A stretch of 64,000 bases of DNA, from NCBI RefSeq assembly GCF_026130165.1, contig NZ_JAIHOM010000006.1, forward strand, positions 1 through 64,000, written 5' to 3'. This DNA comes from Spirulina subsalsa FACHB-351 (GTDB lineage: Bacteria > Cyanobacteriota > Cyanobacteriia > Cyanobacteriales > Spirulinaceae). The number at the start of each line of letters is the position of its first letter. Within the stretch, counting starts at the first letter, position 1. The notes below the pieces were generated by a model. It saw only the letters and a program-made list of their open reading frames with translations. It was not told the origin of the DNA and did not search any database. Shown one piece after another: positions 34,173 through 43,367 of this stretch. The translations under genes and the position numbers were made by a program.

Positions 34173-35882
34173 TTATGGTGCTTGGCGAGCTTCCCAAAAA
34201 CGGGTAAACTCCAGCGCGGGCATGGGACGGCCAAAATAATAGCCTTGGAATTTATGGCAACCTAGATTGTGTAAAAAGGTGGCTTGTTCTGCGGTTTCCA
34301 CCCCTTCGGCAATGACATCTAATTGTAAACTCTGGGCTAAGGCAATGACAGAACGAACAATGGCGGTGTCGTTGCTATCTTGGGGAATTCCTCGCACAAA
34401 GGACTGATCAATTTTGAGAAAGTTTAGGGGAAAGCGTTTGAGGTAACTTAAGGAAGAATACCCGGTTCCGAAATCATCTAGGGCTACGGTTACGCCTAAA
34501 TCTCGGAAACTTTGAAGGATTTTGATGGCACTTTGCACATCATTCATTAATAAACCCTCGGTGATTTCTAACTCCAAAAGATCGGGATTATGGTGGGTGT
34601 TTTCTAGGGTAGTCGCTACTAATTCCACGAGATTGGGCTGTTGGAACTGAAGGGCGGAGAGATTTACAGCTACTCGTAAACCATGTAATCCTCCTAGTTG
34701 CCAGAGGTGGTTTTGCTGACAGGCTTTTTGTAATACCCATTCGCCAATGGGGATAATTAAACCGCTCATTTCAGCGACAGGGATAAATTCACCGGGGGAA
34801 ATAAAGCCTTCTTGGGGATGTCGCCAACGGAGCAAGACTTCTGCTCCCATACAGTCGCCTCCGTCGGTGTGATAGTCTATTTGGGGCTGATAAAAGAGTT
34901 CGAGTTCTTCTCGTTCTAAAGCGCTGCGCAAATCCCGTTCTAGGGCTAACCGACGGCGCAATTGTTCGGTCATTTCTGAGGAGTAAAAATGATAGTTCCC
35001 GACTCCTGCGGCTTTGGCTGAACGGAGGGCGGTGTCGGCATGGGTGAGTAAGTCTTCTGCTTGTTCTCCGTCGCTGGGATAAATAGCAATGCCTACGTTA
35101 GCTGTCGGATAGAGTTTTTCGCTTTCGAGGATAAAGGGTTCTGCTAAGAGGTTGATCAGGGTTTGGGAGTGCTGAATGACTTGTTCTATGCCTTGAATTG
35201 GACTGTAGAGAAAGCCAAATTCATCGCTGCCGACTCGTGCCATGAGATGACAGGAATCGCCTTGATCTAGACGACGGGCTATTTGCCGGAGTAACCAGTC
35301 GCCTTTGTCTTGTCCTAGGCTGTTGTTGTAGCTGGAAAAATCCTTAATATCCAGTAGAAGGATGGCGAGAATGGTGTGTTCTCGTTGAGCGAGGGCGATC
35401 GCCTCTTCTAGACGATATTGGAGAAAATCCCGGTTGGGGAGGGCGGTGAGGGGATCATAGTTTTTGAGTTGGTGGATGGATTCGTCGAGTTTGGCGATCG
35501 CATACATGGTATCACTCATCAAAATCCCCACTTCATCTTTAAACTCGGTGGGTAGGTTGGGGAGAACACTTTTTTCGAGATAATGACGGAGACTCAGGAA
35601 GGTGGCTCGAATGGGGGAGAGTAATTGTTGTAAGGTGAATAGGGTGATTCCGGTGCCGATTAAGGTGGCAATCAAGGCTACCACGAGAATCCGCACTTTG
35701 ATCTCAAGGTCAATATTGGCTGAGGCGATCGCATAAAAAAACAACGTCAGTAGGGGAATATGGGTGCCAATAAAGGCCACTAACATGATTTTCCCCAAGT
35801 AACTCTGAGGGAGCTTTAAACGAGCTAGGAAAGAATAAACTTGCAACTTAGGGATCTTCCGTCCGGGGGTTTGGGTTGTCAT
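34173..35882 (-). CDS. Membrane GGDEF-EAL protein (cyclic-di-GMP metabolism)
   Basis: A 569-residue protein: two N-terminal transmembrane helices (~31-50 and 62-80) with a HAMP-like linker, GGDEF domain (~140-300) and EAL domain (~310-560). The GGDEF site reads GSDEF (RVGSDEFGF), so one active-site Gly is Ser and cyclase activity is uncertain. In the EAL domain the signature is EVL (GAEVLLRWRHP), keeping the metal-binding Glu. Downstream catalytic motifs ALDDFGTGYSSLSYL, LKIDQSFV and IAEGVET are intact. It is therefore more likely a phosphodiesterase. Confidence 0.9.
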   Translation of the reverse strand: MTTQTPGRKIPKLQVYSFLARLKLPQSYLGKIMLVAFIGTHIPLLTLFFYAIASANIDLEIKVRILVVALIATLIGTGITLFTLQQLLSPIRATFLSLRHYLEKSVLPNLPTEFKDEVGILMSDTMYAIAKLDESIHQLKNYDPLTALPNRDFLQYRLEEAIALAQREHTILAILLLDIKDFSSYNNSLGQDKGDWLLRQIARRLDQGDSCHLMARVGSDEFGFLYSPIQGIEQVIQHSQTLINLLAEPFILESEKLYPTANVGIAIYPSDGEQAEDLLTHADTALRSAKAAGVGNYHFYSSEMTEQLRRRLALERDLRSALEREELELFYQPQIDYHTDGGDCMGAEVLLRWRHPQEGFISPGEFIPVAEMSGLIIPIGEWVLQKACQQNHLWQLGGLHGLRVAVNLSALQFQQPNLVELVATTLENTHHNPDLLELEITEGLLMNDVQSAIKILQSFRDLGVTVALDDFGTGYSSLSYLKRFPLNFLKIDQSFVRGIPQDSNDTAIVRSVIALAQSLQLDVIAEGVETAEQATFLHNLGCHKFQGYYFGRPMPALEFTRFWEARQAP

Positions 35883-36177
35883 AAGTGTTTAAAGGTAAAA
35901 ATTAAACTCTCAACTCTGTCAAACTTCACTCTGACCCGTTCCACAGTTGGGAGGTCTTCTAGGAAAAAGCTTAAGACTGAATAATAACCGGGAAACCATG
36001 ATTTAATAAATTTTAGTATAAAACTTGACAGATATTTTTTCATGAAACCCCCTCTAAGCCGTGGGAAAATCATGATAGGGATTGATGCCGCCCCCAATCG
36101 ATTAGACCCACGTTCAGGGTGACACTGGCTCAATTTATGCCCCATCTGGGCTGATCAATTCTTGACAATTTTCACAG

Positions 36178-36693
36178 ATGAATTTACCCACTTGGATTAC
36201 AGTTTCCCGCTTGTTAGGGGTGCCGATTTTACTCTATTGGTTAGCGAATCCTACCCCCCAAAACCGTTGGCTTGCCTTGATTGTGTTCCTCATTGCGGCT
36301 GGAACCGATTGGCTTGATGGTTATTTAGCCCGTCGTCTGAATCAGGTGACAGATTTGGGCAAATTTTTAGATCCCCTCGTGGATAAGTTATTAGTGTTAG
36401 CGCCGTTATTAGCGATGATTGCTTGGGGGGTGATTCCCGCGTGGGGGGTGTTTCTGATTTTGGGGCGAGAATTGGCGATCGCAGGATGGCGCGTCAATCA
36501 AACCACCATCACGGGGGCGAATCTTTGGGGCAAACTCAAAACCGTCACCCAAATCATCGCCATTGCCCTCCTGATCTCTCCTCTGCCCTCCCCTTGGCCC
36601 GGAGTCGCCATCATTGCCTTTTGGTGTGCTGTCCTCCTCACTCTCGTTTCCGGGGGAATTTATTTTCTCAAACCAGAGGAAACTCTTGACTAG
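36178..36693 (+). CDS. pgsA: CDP-diacylglycerol-glycerol-3-phosphate 3-phosphatidyltransferase
   Basis: Makes phosphatidylglycerophosphate, the precursor of phosphatidylglycerol, the only phospholipid of thylakoids. The 171-residue membrane protein has the full CDP-alcohol phosphotransferase motif DGYLARRLNQVTDLGKFLDPLVDK (~43-66) with all catalytic Asp residues. Four or five helices are seen. It is followed by a short STRR and a 66-bp palindromic repeat, then rsmB. Confidence 0.95.
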   Translation: MNLPTWITVSRLLGVPILLYWLANPTPQNRWLALIVFLIAAGTDWLDGYLARRLNQVTDLGKFLDPLVDKLLVLAPLLAMIAWGVIPAWGVFLILGRELAIAGWRVNQTTITGANLWGKLKTVTQIIAIALLISPLPSPWPGVAIIAFWCAVLLTLVSGGIYFLKPEETLD

Positions 36694-36718
36694 GGAATTG
36701 ATAATTGATAATTGACAT

Positions 36719-36784
36719 GAGAAACCGGGTTTTTGCTAGGGTGTATCGAGAAAACTAGACAATGAATGCAACCCGGTTTCTGGC
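36719..36784. repeat. 66-bp palindrome-ended dispersed element (copy 1)
   Basis: GAGAAACCGGGTTTTTGC at one end and GCAACCCGGTTTCTGGC at the other form inverted arms. The 66-bp unit matches 63555-63620 at 62 of 66 positions. It lies between pgsA and rsmB. Confidence 0.85.
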
Positions 36785-36846
36785 TAAGTCAAAGTTAGTC
36801 AATGACCTTACACCCGACTCCCCTGCTCCCCTGCTCCCTAACTCCA

Positions 36847-38178
36847 ATGAATGCCCGCCAACTCGCCTTTCTGGCCTTAAAACAAATTGACCGCCAATCC
36901 GCCTATACCGATGTTGTTTTAGATCGCACCCTACGCCAACAAAAAAGCTTAAAACCCGAAGATCGGGGCTTATTTACCGAGTTAGTCTATGGCATAGTTC
37001 GACGACAGCGCTCTCTCGATGCCCTGATTGATCAACTGGGCAAAAAAAAAGCCCGACAACAACCCCCTGATTTACGCCTCATCCTCCAGATCGGACTCTA
37101 TCAACTGCGCTATCTGGATCATATTCCCCCCTCTGCGGCCGTTAACACCACCGTGGAGTTAGCGAAAACCAACAGCTTTAAACACCTCTCGGGGGTAGTC
37201 AACGGCATTTTACGGCAGTATGAACGATTAGCCCAAGAGGGGGATCCCTTAAAATTACCCCGAGATCCCATCCCACGCCTTGGATTGTTGCATAGTTTCC
37301 CCGATTGGATCATTCAATTGTGGTGGGAGGAGTGGGGAGAAGAGGAAACCGAAAAGCTTTGTATTTGGTTCAATAAGACCCCTTACTTGGATTTACGCAT
37401 CAACCCCTTACAAACGACTCGGGAAGCCGTCCAAGAGGCTTTAAACGCCCAATCCTTGAATGTTTATGCTCTCTCTGGCCTCCCCCAAGGGTTACGAGTG
37501 GAGGGGAAAACGGGGCCGATTGCCCTGTTACCGGGTTATGGGGAGGGGTGGTGGACTGTGCAGGATGGTAGCGCCCAGTTGGTGGCCCACTTGCTCGATC
37601 CTCAACCGGGGGAGGTGGTGATTGATGCCTGTGCTGCCCCCGGTGGGAAAACCACCCATATCGCTGAGTTGATGGGTGATCGGGGGGAAATTTGGGCTTG
37701 CGATCGCGCCCTCAAACGTCTAAATCATATTACAGGGAATCAACAACGGCTCAAACTGCACAATATCCAAACTTGTGGGGGGGATAGTCGGCAATTTGAG
37801 CAGTTTATCGGTAAAGGCGATCGCGTCCTCCTCGATGCTCCTTGTTCCGGTTTAGGTACTCTCCACCGTCATCCCGATATTCGGTGGCGACAAACCCCCG
37901 AAAAGCTCGCCGAATTAGTGCAACTGCAACGGGAACTATTAAACCATACCGCCACTTGGGTTAAACCGGGGGGGTGTTTGGTCTATTCTACCTGTACCCT
38001 TAACCCCCAAGAAAATGAAGCCCTGGTGCAGGACTTTTTAGCCACTCACCCCCAGTGGCACCTGCAACCCCCTCCCCCCAACTTTCCTGTTCAAAATCCA
38101 GCCGGATGGGTTAAGATCCTACCGACGAAACAGGATATGGACGGCTTCTTTATGGCTAAACTTGTCCTAGAACAGTAA
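36847..38178 (+). CDS. rsmB: 16S rRNA (cytosine-967-C5) methyltransferase
   Basis: Methylates C967 of 16S rRNA. I prefer ATG 36847 (MNARQLAFLALKQI), giving 443 residues; the ATG at 36802 would translate STRR DNA (PLLPCSLTP). It has an N-terminal NusB-like RNA-binding domain (~1-135, LTELVYGIVRRQ, LRLILQIGLYQL) and a C-terminal Rossmann methyltransferase. The latter shows VIDACAAPGGKTTHIAELM (SAM), LLDAPCSGLGTLHRHPDIRW and VYSTCTLNPQENE, with both catalytic Cys present. Confidence 0.95.
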   Translation: MNARQLAFLALKQIDRQSAYTDVVLDRTLRQQKSLKPEDRGLFTELVYGIVRRQRSLDALIDQLGKKKARQQPPDLRLILQIGLYQLRYLDHIPPSAAVNTTVELAKTNSFKHLSGVVNGILRQYERLAQEGDPLKLPRDPIPRLGLLHSFPDWIIQLWWEEWGEEETEKLCIWFNKTPYLDLRINPLQTTREAVQEALNAQSLNVYALSGLPQGLRVEGKTGPIALLPGYGEGWWTVQDGSAQLVAHLLDPQPGEVVIDACAAPGGKTTHIAELMGDRGEIWACDRALKRLNHITGNQQRLKLHNIQTCGGDSRQFEQFIGKGDRVLLDAPCSGLGTLHRHPDIRWRQTPEKLAELVQLQRELLNHTATWVKPGGCLVYSTCTLNPQENEALVQDFLATHPQWHLQPPPPNFPVQNPAGWVKILPTKQDMDGFFMAKLVLEQ

Positions 38179-38207
38179 GAGCCATAACGGATACAGAGAA
38201 ACAGGGC

Positions 38208-40568
38208 ATGGTGAAGCGATCGCTCATAGCCTCTTCCACCGGGGTTGAAAAAGCAAAAAAAGCCTTTAAACGTAAGGGATGGACGCAAGAATATTTAGCG
38301 GCCGAAGTTGGGTTACAAACCCGTCAACCCATTTGGAAATTCTTTTCCGGTAAACCCATTTATCGCCACGTTTTCATAGAAATTTGTTTCGCCCTCGACT
38401 TAAACCCTGAAGAAATTGCCCTAGCCTCCGAAGAGAATTTAAACCAAAATACAGACCATCAAAATCTGGATCTTTGGGTGGAAAATTTGCGTCAAAGTCA
38501 AGCTAAAACCCTACAATATCAATGTGGTTTAGTGCAGATGTTAGATGTCACTCGTCCCATTGAATTAGAAGATATTTATGTAGATGTAAATATCTTGCCA
38601 GAAATTCCCCATCGACGCTGGTTAGAAATCTCTGACTTTCCCAGTGCCAGTGAGTACAGTCGGCTAGGACTGATTAAAATTCCCCAACAACGAATTCCAG
38701 TTATTACCGTTTTAGAACAATACAAACATCTCGTCATTTTAGGTCAACCGGGTGCCGGGAAAACAACCCTTTTGCAAGCCTTGGCGATCCAGTGTAATCA
38801 GGGCAGTTGGCGAAAAGATTTGCTCCCCATTTTTATCCGACTTAAAAATCTATCAGAAGATACCCTTAGACTCAACTCAAATAATTTTTTAAATGATTTA
38901 TTCAGCTATTCTCCGGCTGAAAATATCGCACAACTTGAACAACTTTTACTAAAGGGCAAAGTGCTTTTATTGCTCGATGGACTCGATGAAGTCCCGGCAA
39001 AATCTCAAATCTTACTCATCCAAAAACTACAGAATTTCTTTGAAAAATACTATAACATTACCTGTTTAATTACTTGCCGACCTGCGGCCTATCAATACCG
39101 CTTGCCAAACTTTACAGAAATTGAACTAGCAGACTTTACCGACCAACAAATCTCTAGCTTTGTATCTAAATTCTTTCAAATTGTTAACCACTGTTCTCTC
39201 TTTAGTCGAACTTGTTCTAACCCTGAAATTCTGGCTCAACAGTTTTTACAACAAATTCAAAAAAACGAAAATCGCTCGATTCGAGAACTCATTAAAACGC
39301 CGATCTTACTTAACTTAAGTTGCCTTGTTTTCCAACAAAAAGCCGAATTTCCTCATAATTTAATCAAACTGTACCAACAGGGTTTAGATATATTACTTAA
39401 TCGTTGGGATATTACAAGAGGGATTCAGCGAGATAGTGAACAATGCAACTTTTCTGTCCCAGAAAAACTAAGTCTATTAAGTTATTTAGCCTATGTTATG
39501 CTCAAAAAAGACCAATATTTTATTGAGCAGAAGAACCTACAAAAATATGTAATTTATTATTTAATTCATCACAAAAAAAGCCAAAAAGATAGGAATGAGC
39601 TAGAGCAATATGTTATCAAAATACTCAAAACGATTGAAAGTCAACATGGGATTTTAGTCGAACAAGCTCGGGGGATTTACTCTTTTTCCCATCTCACCTT
39701 TCAAGAGTATTTAGCCAGTCATTGGATTGCTCATCATCCCGAAACTTCCGTTTTCCAAACCCTGATTAATCATCTCTACAATCCCAATTGGCGCAATATT
39801 ATCTTAATGACTTGTTCCTTGCTACCCAATAGTGAAACCTTCTTGACAGCAATTCAACAAAAAATTCAACAAGATATTGCCCAAGATTTAGAATGTGTTT
39901 TGTTTTTAAGGTGGGTACAACAACAAGCAAAACCTTGGCAAGATAGTAAAAAGTTGATTCTAGTTCAGGGAGTATTATTTAGTTTTGGAATGTTGCGCAA
40001 TGTACGATTACAACAACGTAGTTTAAAAGGGTTAACTTTAGCCATTGCCTTGTTGCAAGAACTTTTATTTTGGGTTGATTTTCAGCGTATAATTACCCCA
40101 TTACGGGTGGAAAATTTAGCCGAAGCTTGGTTAAAAGGACGGGAATTAGCCAACCAATGGGGTGAAAATTTACAGGTGCAACTCTCCTCTCGGAAAATTT
40201 CTTATGTGCGCGTTCAACAGAGTATGTTAAAGCGGGATTTACAAGGACTTTGTGAACTCAGTTTAGGGGGAGAGTTAGCGGTAAGTTTAAATGATCTCAT
40301 CATGGACTTACCGAGTTTAGAGATGAAAACGGAACCCCTGAAAAAATGGTGGGAGACGGAAGGCAATATCTGGTTAGAAAAACTCCAGAATGTCTTATCC
40401 CAACAGGGATATGGTCAAGTATTGATGCCTTTGGGCGATCGCCAGCGACAAGCTTTGTTACAATTCTATTCGGCTCAAGTCTTACTGGTGGAGGGTTTGG
40501 AGCGGGCGATAGACCTTTCCCCCGATGTGCGATCGCACTTTGAATCAAAACTCTTTCACGTGGCTTAA
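38208..40568 (+). CDS. HTH-NACHT STAND NTPase
   Basis: A 786-residue protein with three visible parts. The first is an N-terminal helix-turn-helix-like domain (~12-75, KKAFKRKGWTQEYLAAEVGL...GKPIYRHVFIEICFALDLNPEEIAL). The second is a NACHT ATPase with Walker A LGQPGAGKTTLLQALAI (~178-194), Walker B LLLLDGLDEVP (~252-262) and sensor region LITCRPAAYQY; YSFSHLTFQEYLASHWI is the winged-helix end. The third is a long helical C-terminus (~500-786) that may be the sensor. Such NLR-like proteins are abundant in filamentous cyanobacteria and several bacterial NACHT proteins are anti-phage. The function here is inferred only. Confidence 0.85.
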   Translation: MVKRSLIASSTGVEKAKKAFKRKGWTQEYLAAEVGLQTRQPIWKFFSGKPIYRHVFIEICFALDLNPEEIALASEENLNQNTDHQNLDLWVENLRQSQAKTLQYQCGLVQMLDVTRPIELEDIYVDVNILPEIPHRRWLEISDFPSASEYSRLGLIKIPQQRIPVITVLEQYKHLVILGQPGAGKTTLLQALAIQCNQGSWRKDLLPIFIRLKNLSEDTLRLNSNNFLNDLFSYSPAENIAQLEQLLLKGKVLLLLDGLDEVPAKSQILLIQKLQNFFEKYYNITCLITCRPAAYQYRLPNFTEIELADFTDQQISSFVSKFFQIVNHCSLFSRTCSNPEILAQQFLQQIQKNENRSIRELIKTPILLNLSCLVFQQKAEFPHNLIKLYQQGLDILLNRWDITRGIQRDSEQCNFSVPEKLSLLSYLAYVMLKKDQYFIEQKNLQKYVIYYLIHHKKSQKDRNELEQYVIKILKTIESQHGILVEQARGIYSFSHLTFQEYLASHWIAHHPETSVFQTLINHLYNPNWRNIILMTCSLLPNSETFLTAIQQKIQQDIAQDLECVLFLRWVQQQAKPWQDSKKLILVQGVLFSFGMLRNVRLQQRSLKGLTLAIALLQELLFWVDFQRIITPLRVENLAEAWLKGRELANQWGENLQVQLSSRKISYVRVQQSMLKRDLQGLCELSLGGELAVSLNDLIMDLPSLEMKTEPLKKWWETEGNIWLEKLQNVLSQQGYGQVLMPLGDRQRQALLQFYSAQVLLVEGLERAIDLSPDVRSHFESKLFHVA

Positions 40569-40569
40569 T

Positions 40570-41163
40570 TTAATTAGCCACTTCTGCCATTTCAATAACC
40601 CGTTCCTCAATATCTTTGACTAAGAAATTGATGGGTTTTTTACTACGAACTTTAAACCGTAAACGGCGAGATTGTACCCGCAAAAGAAGTGTTTCCAAAC
40701 ATTCCCGATCAAAACAGACATGACGCTGACGGTTTTTATGACCGTAAGTTGCCCCAGAAATCACATGAAGTTGAGTGTTTTTCTTCAGTTGATACCATAA
40801 GCCCTCACTCCCCCCCATTGTACTGGTTAAAGCACTCGGAGCAGGGGTAGCAGACAGATAAAGAGGATCTAAACTCGCCGCGCCCAAACTTTGCTCATAA
40901 TTGTAATAGTAATGTAGGGGAACATCCGCCACAGGCAAATTTAATAACCCTTCGTAGAATTCCTTAGCAATTTGCAAATCCGACACCATGATTGTATGGA
41001 CTTTTGGCGCACTCGACAGGAACATCCACATAGCCCCCGCATAGGCAACCAAGAGCATTACCATAATACCTTGGGTCGAAAAGAGACTGTCAAGGGCGGG
41101 TAAAAGCGCCCCAAGCACAGAAGTTGCTGACATGGTGTAGTTCAAAAACATCAATAACGTCAT
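40570..41163 (-). CDS. Glyoxalase/VOC-superfamily-like protein with membrane helix
   Basis: A 197-residue protein. A hydrophobic N-terminal segment (~30-50, GIMVMLLVAYAGAMWMFL) precedes a VOC-like domain starting KVHTIMVSDLQIAKEFYEGLLNLPVADVPLHYYYNYE and ending near NFLVKDIEERVIEMAEV. The glyoxalase metal ligands are not obvious, so enzymatic activity is doubtful. It converges with the NACHT gene, with one base between the two stop codons. Confidence 0.65.
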   Translation of the reverse strand: MTLLMFLNYTMSATSVLGALLPALDSLFSTQGIMVMLLVAYAGAMWMFLSSAPKVHTIMVSDLQIAKEFYEGLLNLPVADVPLHYYYNYEQSLGAASLDPLYLSATPAPSALTSTMGGSEGLWYQLKKNTQLHVISGATYGHKNRQRHVCFDRECLETLLLRVQSRRLRFKVRSKKPINFLVKDIEERVIEMAEVAN

Positions 41164-41756
41164 TTAAGCAATTGTAACGGTTTTCAGGGATCAGTGATCA
41201 GTCAACCCATCTCAATTCCCCACAGTCCACCCCCTAAAACAGTGTCTAGACATCCAGTCTCCGTTATCTGTTGTCACTCCCCTCTGCATGGGGAAAACTT
41301 GATTTTTTGTTTTGTTGGGTTTTGTTGAGTTGCGCTGTCGCTTCACCCAATCTACAAATTACTGTTGACTATTTACTATTTTGTTGGGTTGCGTTATCGC
41401 GTCACCCAAAGGATAGATTATGCTCATTCTCTATAATTTATTGTCAATTTATTGTCGTCAGGAAACCCACCCCCTAAGTACAATTCTTTAGCGTTGGTTA
41501 GTTCACATTTTGGGATGCGTTAGATTAGGGGGCTATTCATCCGGAAAAAGTCTGTATCGGTTTGAAGCCTCAATATAGAGAGTTTGCATTCAATTGATCA
41601 ATTAAGGGTTAACTCACTCGATTGTATTTGTCAAGAGAGACATGACGTATTTTGGTAATTCAAATGACGTAATCTCTGAAAATCTCTGTTTAGTCGTACT
41701 GATCCCTTGACCCTTGACAAACTCATCTCACTGTAGAATTCAATTGAGTCTAAATT
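41164..41756. other. 593-bp intergenic region with palindromic dispersed repeats
   Basis: Two related repeats are visible, TTTGTTGGGTT...TTCACCCAATC at 41311-41352 and TTTGTTGGGTTGCGTT...CACCCAAAG at 41379-41410. Both have GTTGGGT/ACCCAA-type inverted arms, a pattern common between cyanobacterial genes. The stretch 41500-41756 is AT-rich and precedes the hydroxylase gene; no convincing ORF or promoter is identified. Confidence 0.6.
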
Positions 41757-42518
41757 ATGGAAGTTTTCAGATTATTTATATCGGTTTACTTCATTTCCTT
41801 TGCCTTGACAAATCTTGCCTATTTTATCACAGCTATCTTAGGTTTTGTAACGGTTCAACTCTGGCTTAAAAAACATCGAAAAAGGATCTCAAAAAAAACT
41901 TTTCTAAATCAACAAATCAAACAAGAAATGCTTCAATCTTTCCAATCAAATAGCATTTTTTCTTTATTTTGGACAATAACTTGGTTGAAAGTAACTCCCC
42001 ACAATCAACTTTATTTTGACTTTGCAGAATGGGGTTGGCAATACTGGGTTTTGAGCTTCATCGTGCTGCTTATTCTACACGATACCTATGTCTATTGGGT
42101 TCATCGTTTAATGCACCACCCAAAACTGTACCGCTATTTACACCAAAAGCATCATATTTCAGTAGATGCGTCTCCTTTTTCAGGCTATTCTTTAAATCAG
42201 AGTGAAGCCATAATTCATGCTCTATTTTTTGGGGTTGTCAGCCATATTTTTCCGATTCATTGCTTGGTGATTGTTTTAATAATGGGATTTTCCATATTGG
42301 CCAACGTTATTGGACATTTAGGCTACGAAGCAATGCCTAAAAATTGGCTAAAGTTTGGCGGTTTACTGTTCAATACTACAACTCACCATGATATTCATCA
42401 TCTTTATGGAGGTCGCTATAACTATGGAGTGTATTTCCGCTTCTGGGATTGGATAATGGACACAGAATCCCCGAATTACCAGCAGACCTTTGACCAAGCC
42501 ACTCGTTCTATTGATTGA
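41757..42518 (+). CDS. Fatty acid hydroxylase/sterol desaturase family protein
   Basis: A 253-residue integral membrane di-iron enzyme. Histidine boxes are HDTYVYWVHRLMHHPKLYRYLHQKHH (HxxxH-type plus HxxHH, ~103-131) and TTHHDIHHLYGG (~218-229). Four hydrophobic segments are seen. Likely reaction: O2-dependent hydroxylation or desaturation of a lipid, possibly a carotenoid or fatty acid. Base composition is richer in A+T than in the neighbours, so recent acquisition is possible. Confidence 0.88.
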   Translation: MEVFRLFISVYFISFALTNLAYFITAILGFVTVQLWLKKHRKRISKKTFLNQQIKQEMLQSFQSNSIFSLFWTITWLKVTPHNQLYFDFAEWGWQYWVLSFIVLLILHDTYVYWVHRLMHHPKLYRYLHQKHHISVDASPFSGYSLNQSEAIIHALFFGVVSHIFPIHCLVIVLIMGFSILANVIGHLGYEAMPKNWLKFGGLLFNTTTHHDIHHLYGGRYNYGVYFRFWDWIMDTESPNYQQTFDQATRSID

Positions 42519-42646
42519 GACTAAAAGGAACAACAAACAACTTCAACTGTTTACTGTTGAATATGGTGCGTCAGGACTACAGTCATTCTTACTAAACTTA
42601 AGTCTCTGGGTCTGTCGTACCCTACTATTGATTACTGTCCCCCCAC

Positions 42647-43102
42647 TCACACCGTTTTCTCTAGAATAGAACGACTCAACTCAACCAATTCCCCTTGTTC
42701 TGGCCAAAAGAGAGGGGGTAACTGGTCAAAGGTGAACCAATGGGTTTCATAATAGCGATGGGGATCGGTTGGTTTTACGTCAATTTGTTGAGTAGAAAAT
42801 AGAAAATAATGGGTTACTTTCCAATCAGTTTTAGCATAATTAAAACGCTCTCGAATGCCTAATTTTGTAATGAGTTCCAGTTGAGAAAATCCCGCCTCTT
42901 CTTCGATTTCTCGCCGTGCTGCTTGTTCTAAGGTTTCTCCGGGTTCTAGATGCCCTTTGGGTAAAATATACTCACTATACTTTTCCCCCCGGACTAACGC
43001 TAGATAAACTTGCTTTCCTTCCCAACGCACAACAACACCCCCGGCTGAAATGGAGGTAGGAGCATTTTCGGTGTTTTGATACCAAGTTTGATCAATTATC
43101 AT
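42647..43102 (-). CDS. NUDIX hydrolase
   Basis: A 151-residue protein with the complete Nudix box, GHLEPGETLEQAARREIEEEAG (~52-73), after SAGGVVVRWEGKQVYLALVRG. The LPKGHLEPGE form resembles Ap4A/diadenosine polyphosphate-type members, but the substrate cannot be fixed. It lies immediately upstream of a partial MITE-type end (AGGGCTGGCTGAAT at 43104-43117) and 116 bp from tRNA-Phe. Confidence 0.9.
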   Translation of the reverse strand: MIIDQTWYQNTENAPTSISAGGVVVRWEGKQVYLALVRGEKYSEYILPKGHLEPGETLEQAARREIEEEAGFSQLELITKLGIRERFNYAKTDWKVTHYFLFSTQQIDVKPTDPHRYYETHWFTFDQLPPLFWPEQGELVELSRSILEKTV

Positions 43103-43217
43103 TAGGGCTGGCTGAATAGGGTTCTAATCAATGTTATACAAGACGTTCAGCCCTTTAATACCAAAAATACCCTCAAGCGTGAAACGCTGGGAGCTTTGAG
43201 GGGATTAGCTTTTAGGA

Positions 43218-43290
<73 letters not shown>

Positions 43291-43367
43291 GACAGGGTGT
43301 TTTTTCACTGCTTTATTAATCTAGCAAAAACCGTGAATCTTGACAAGCCCTTAACCGAAATATTTTT

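Noticed and set aside
35879-36145. 88-codon minus-strand ORF between the GGDEF-EAL gene and pgsA
   Set aside because: No recognisable domain and no ribosome binding site; it overlaps the GGDEF-EAL start. The 295-bp gap otherwise shows nothing clear.
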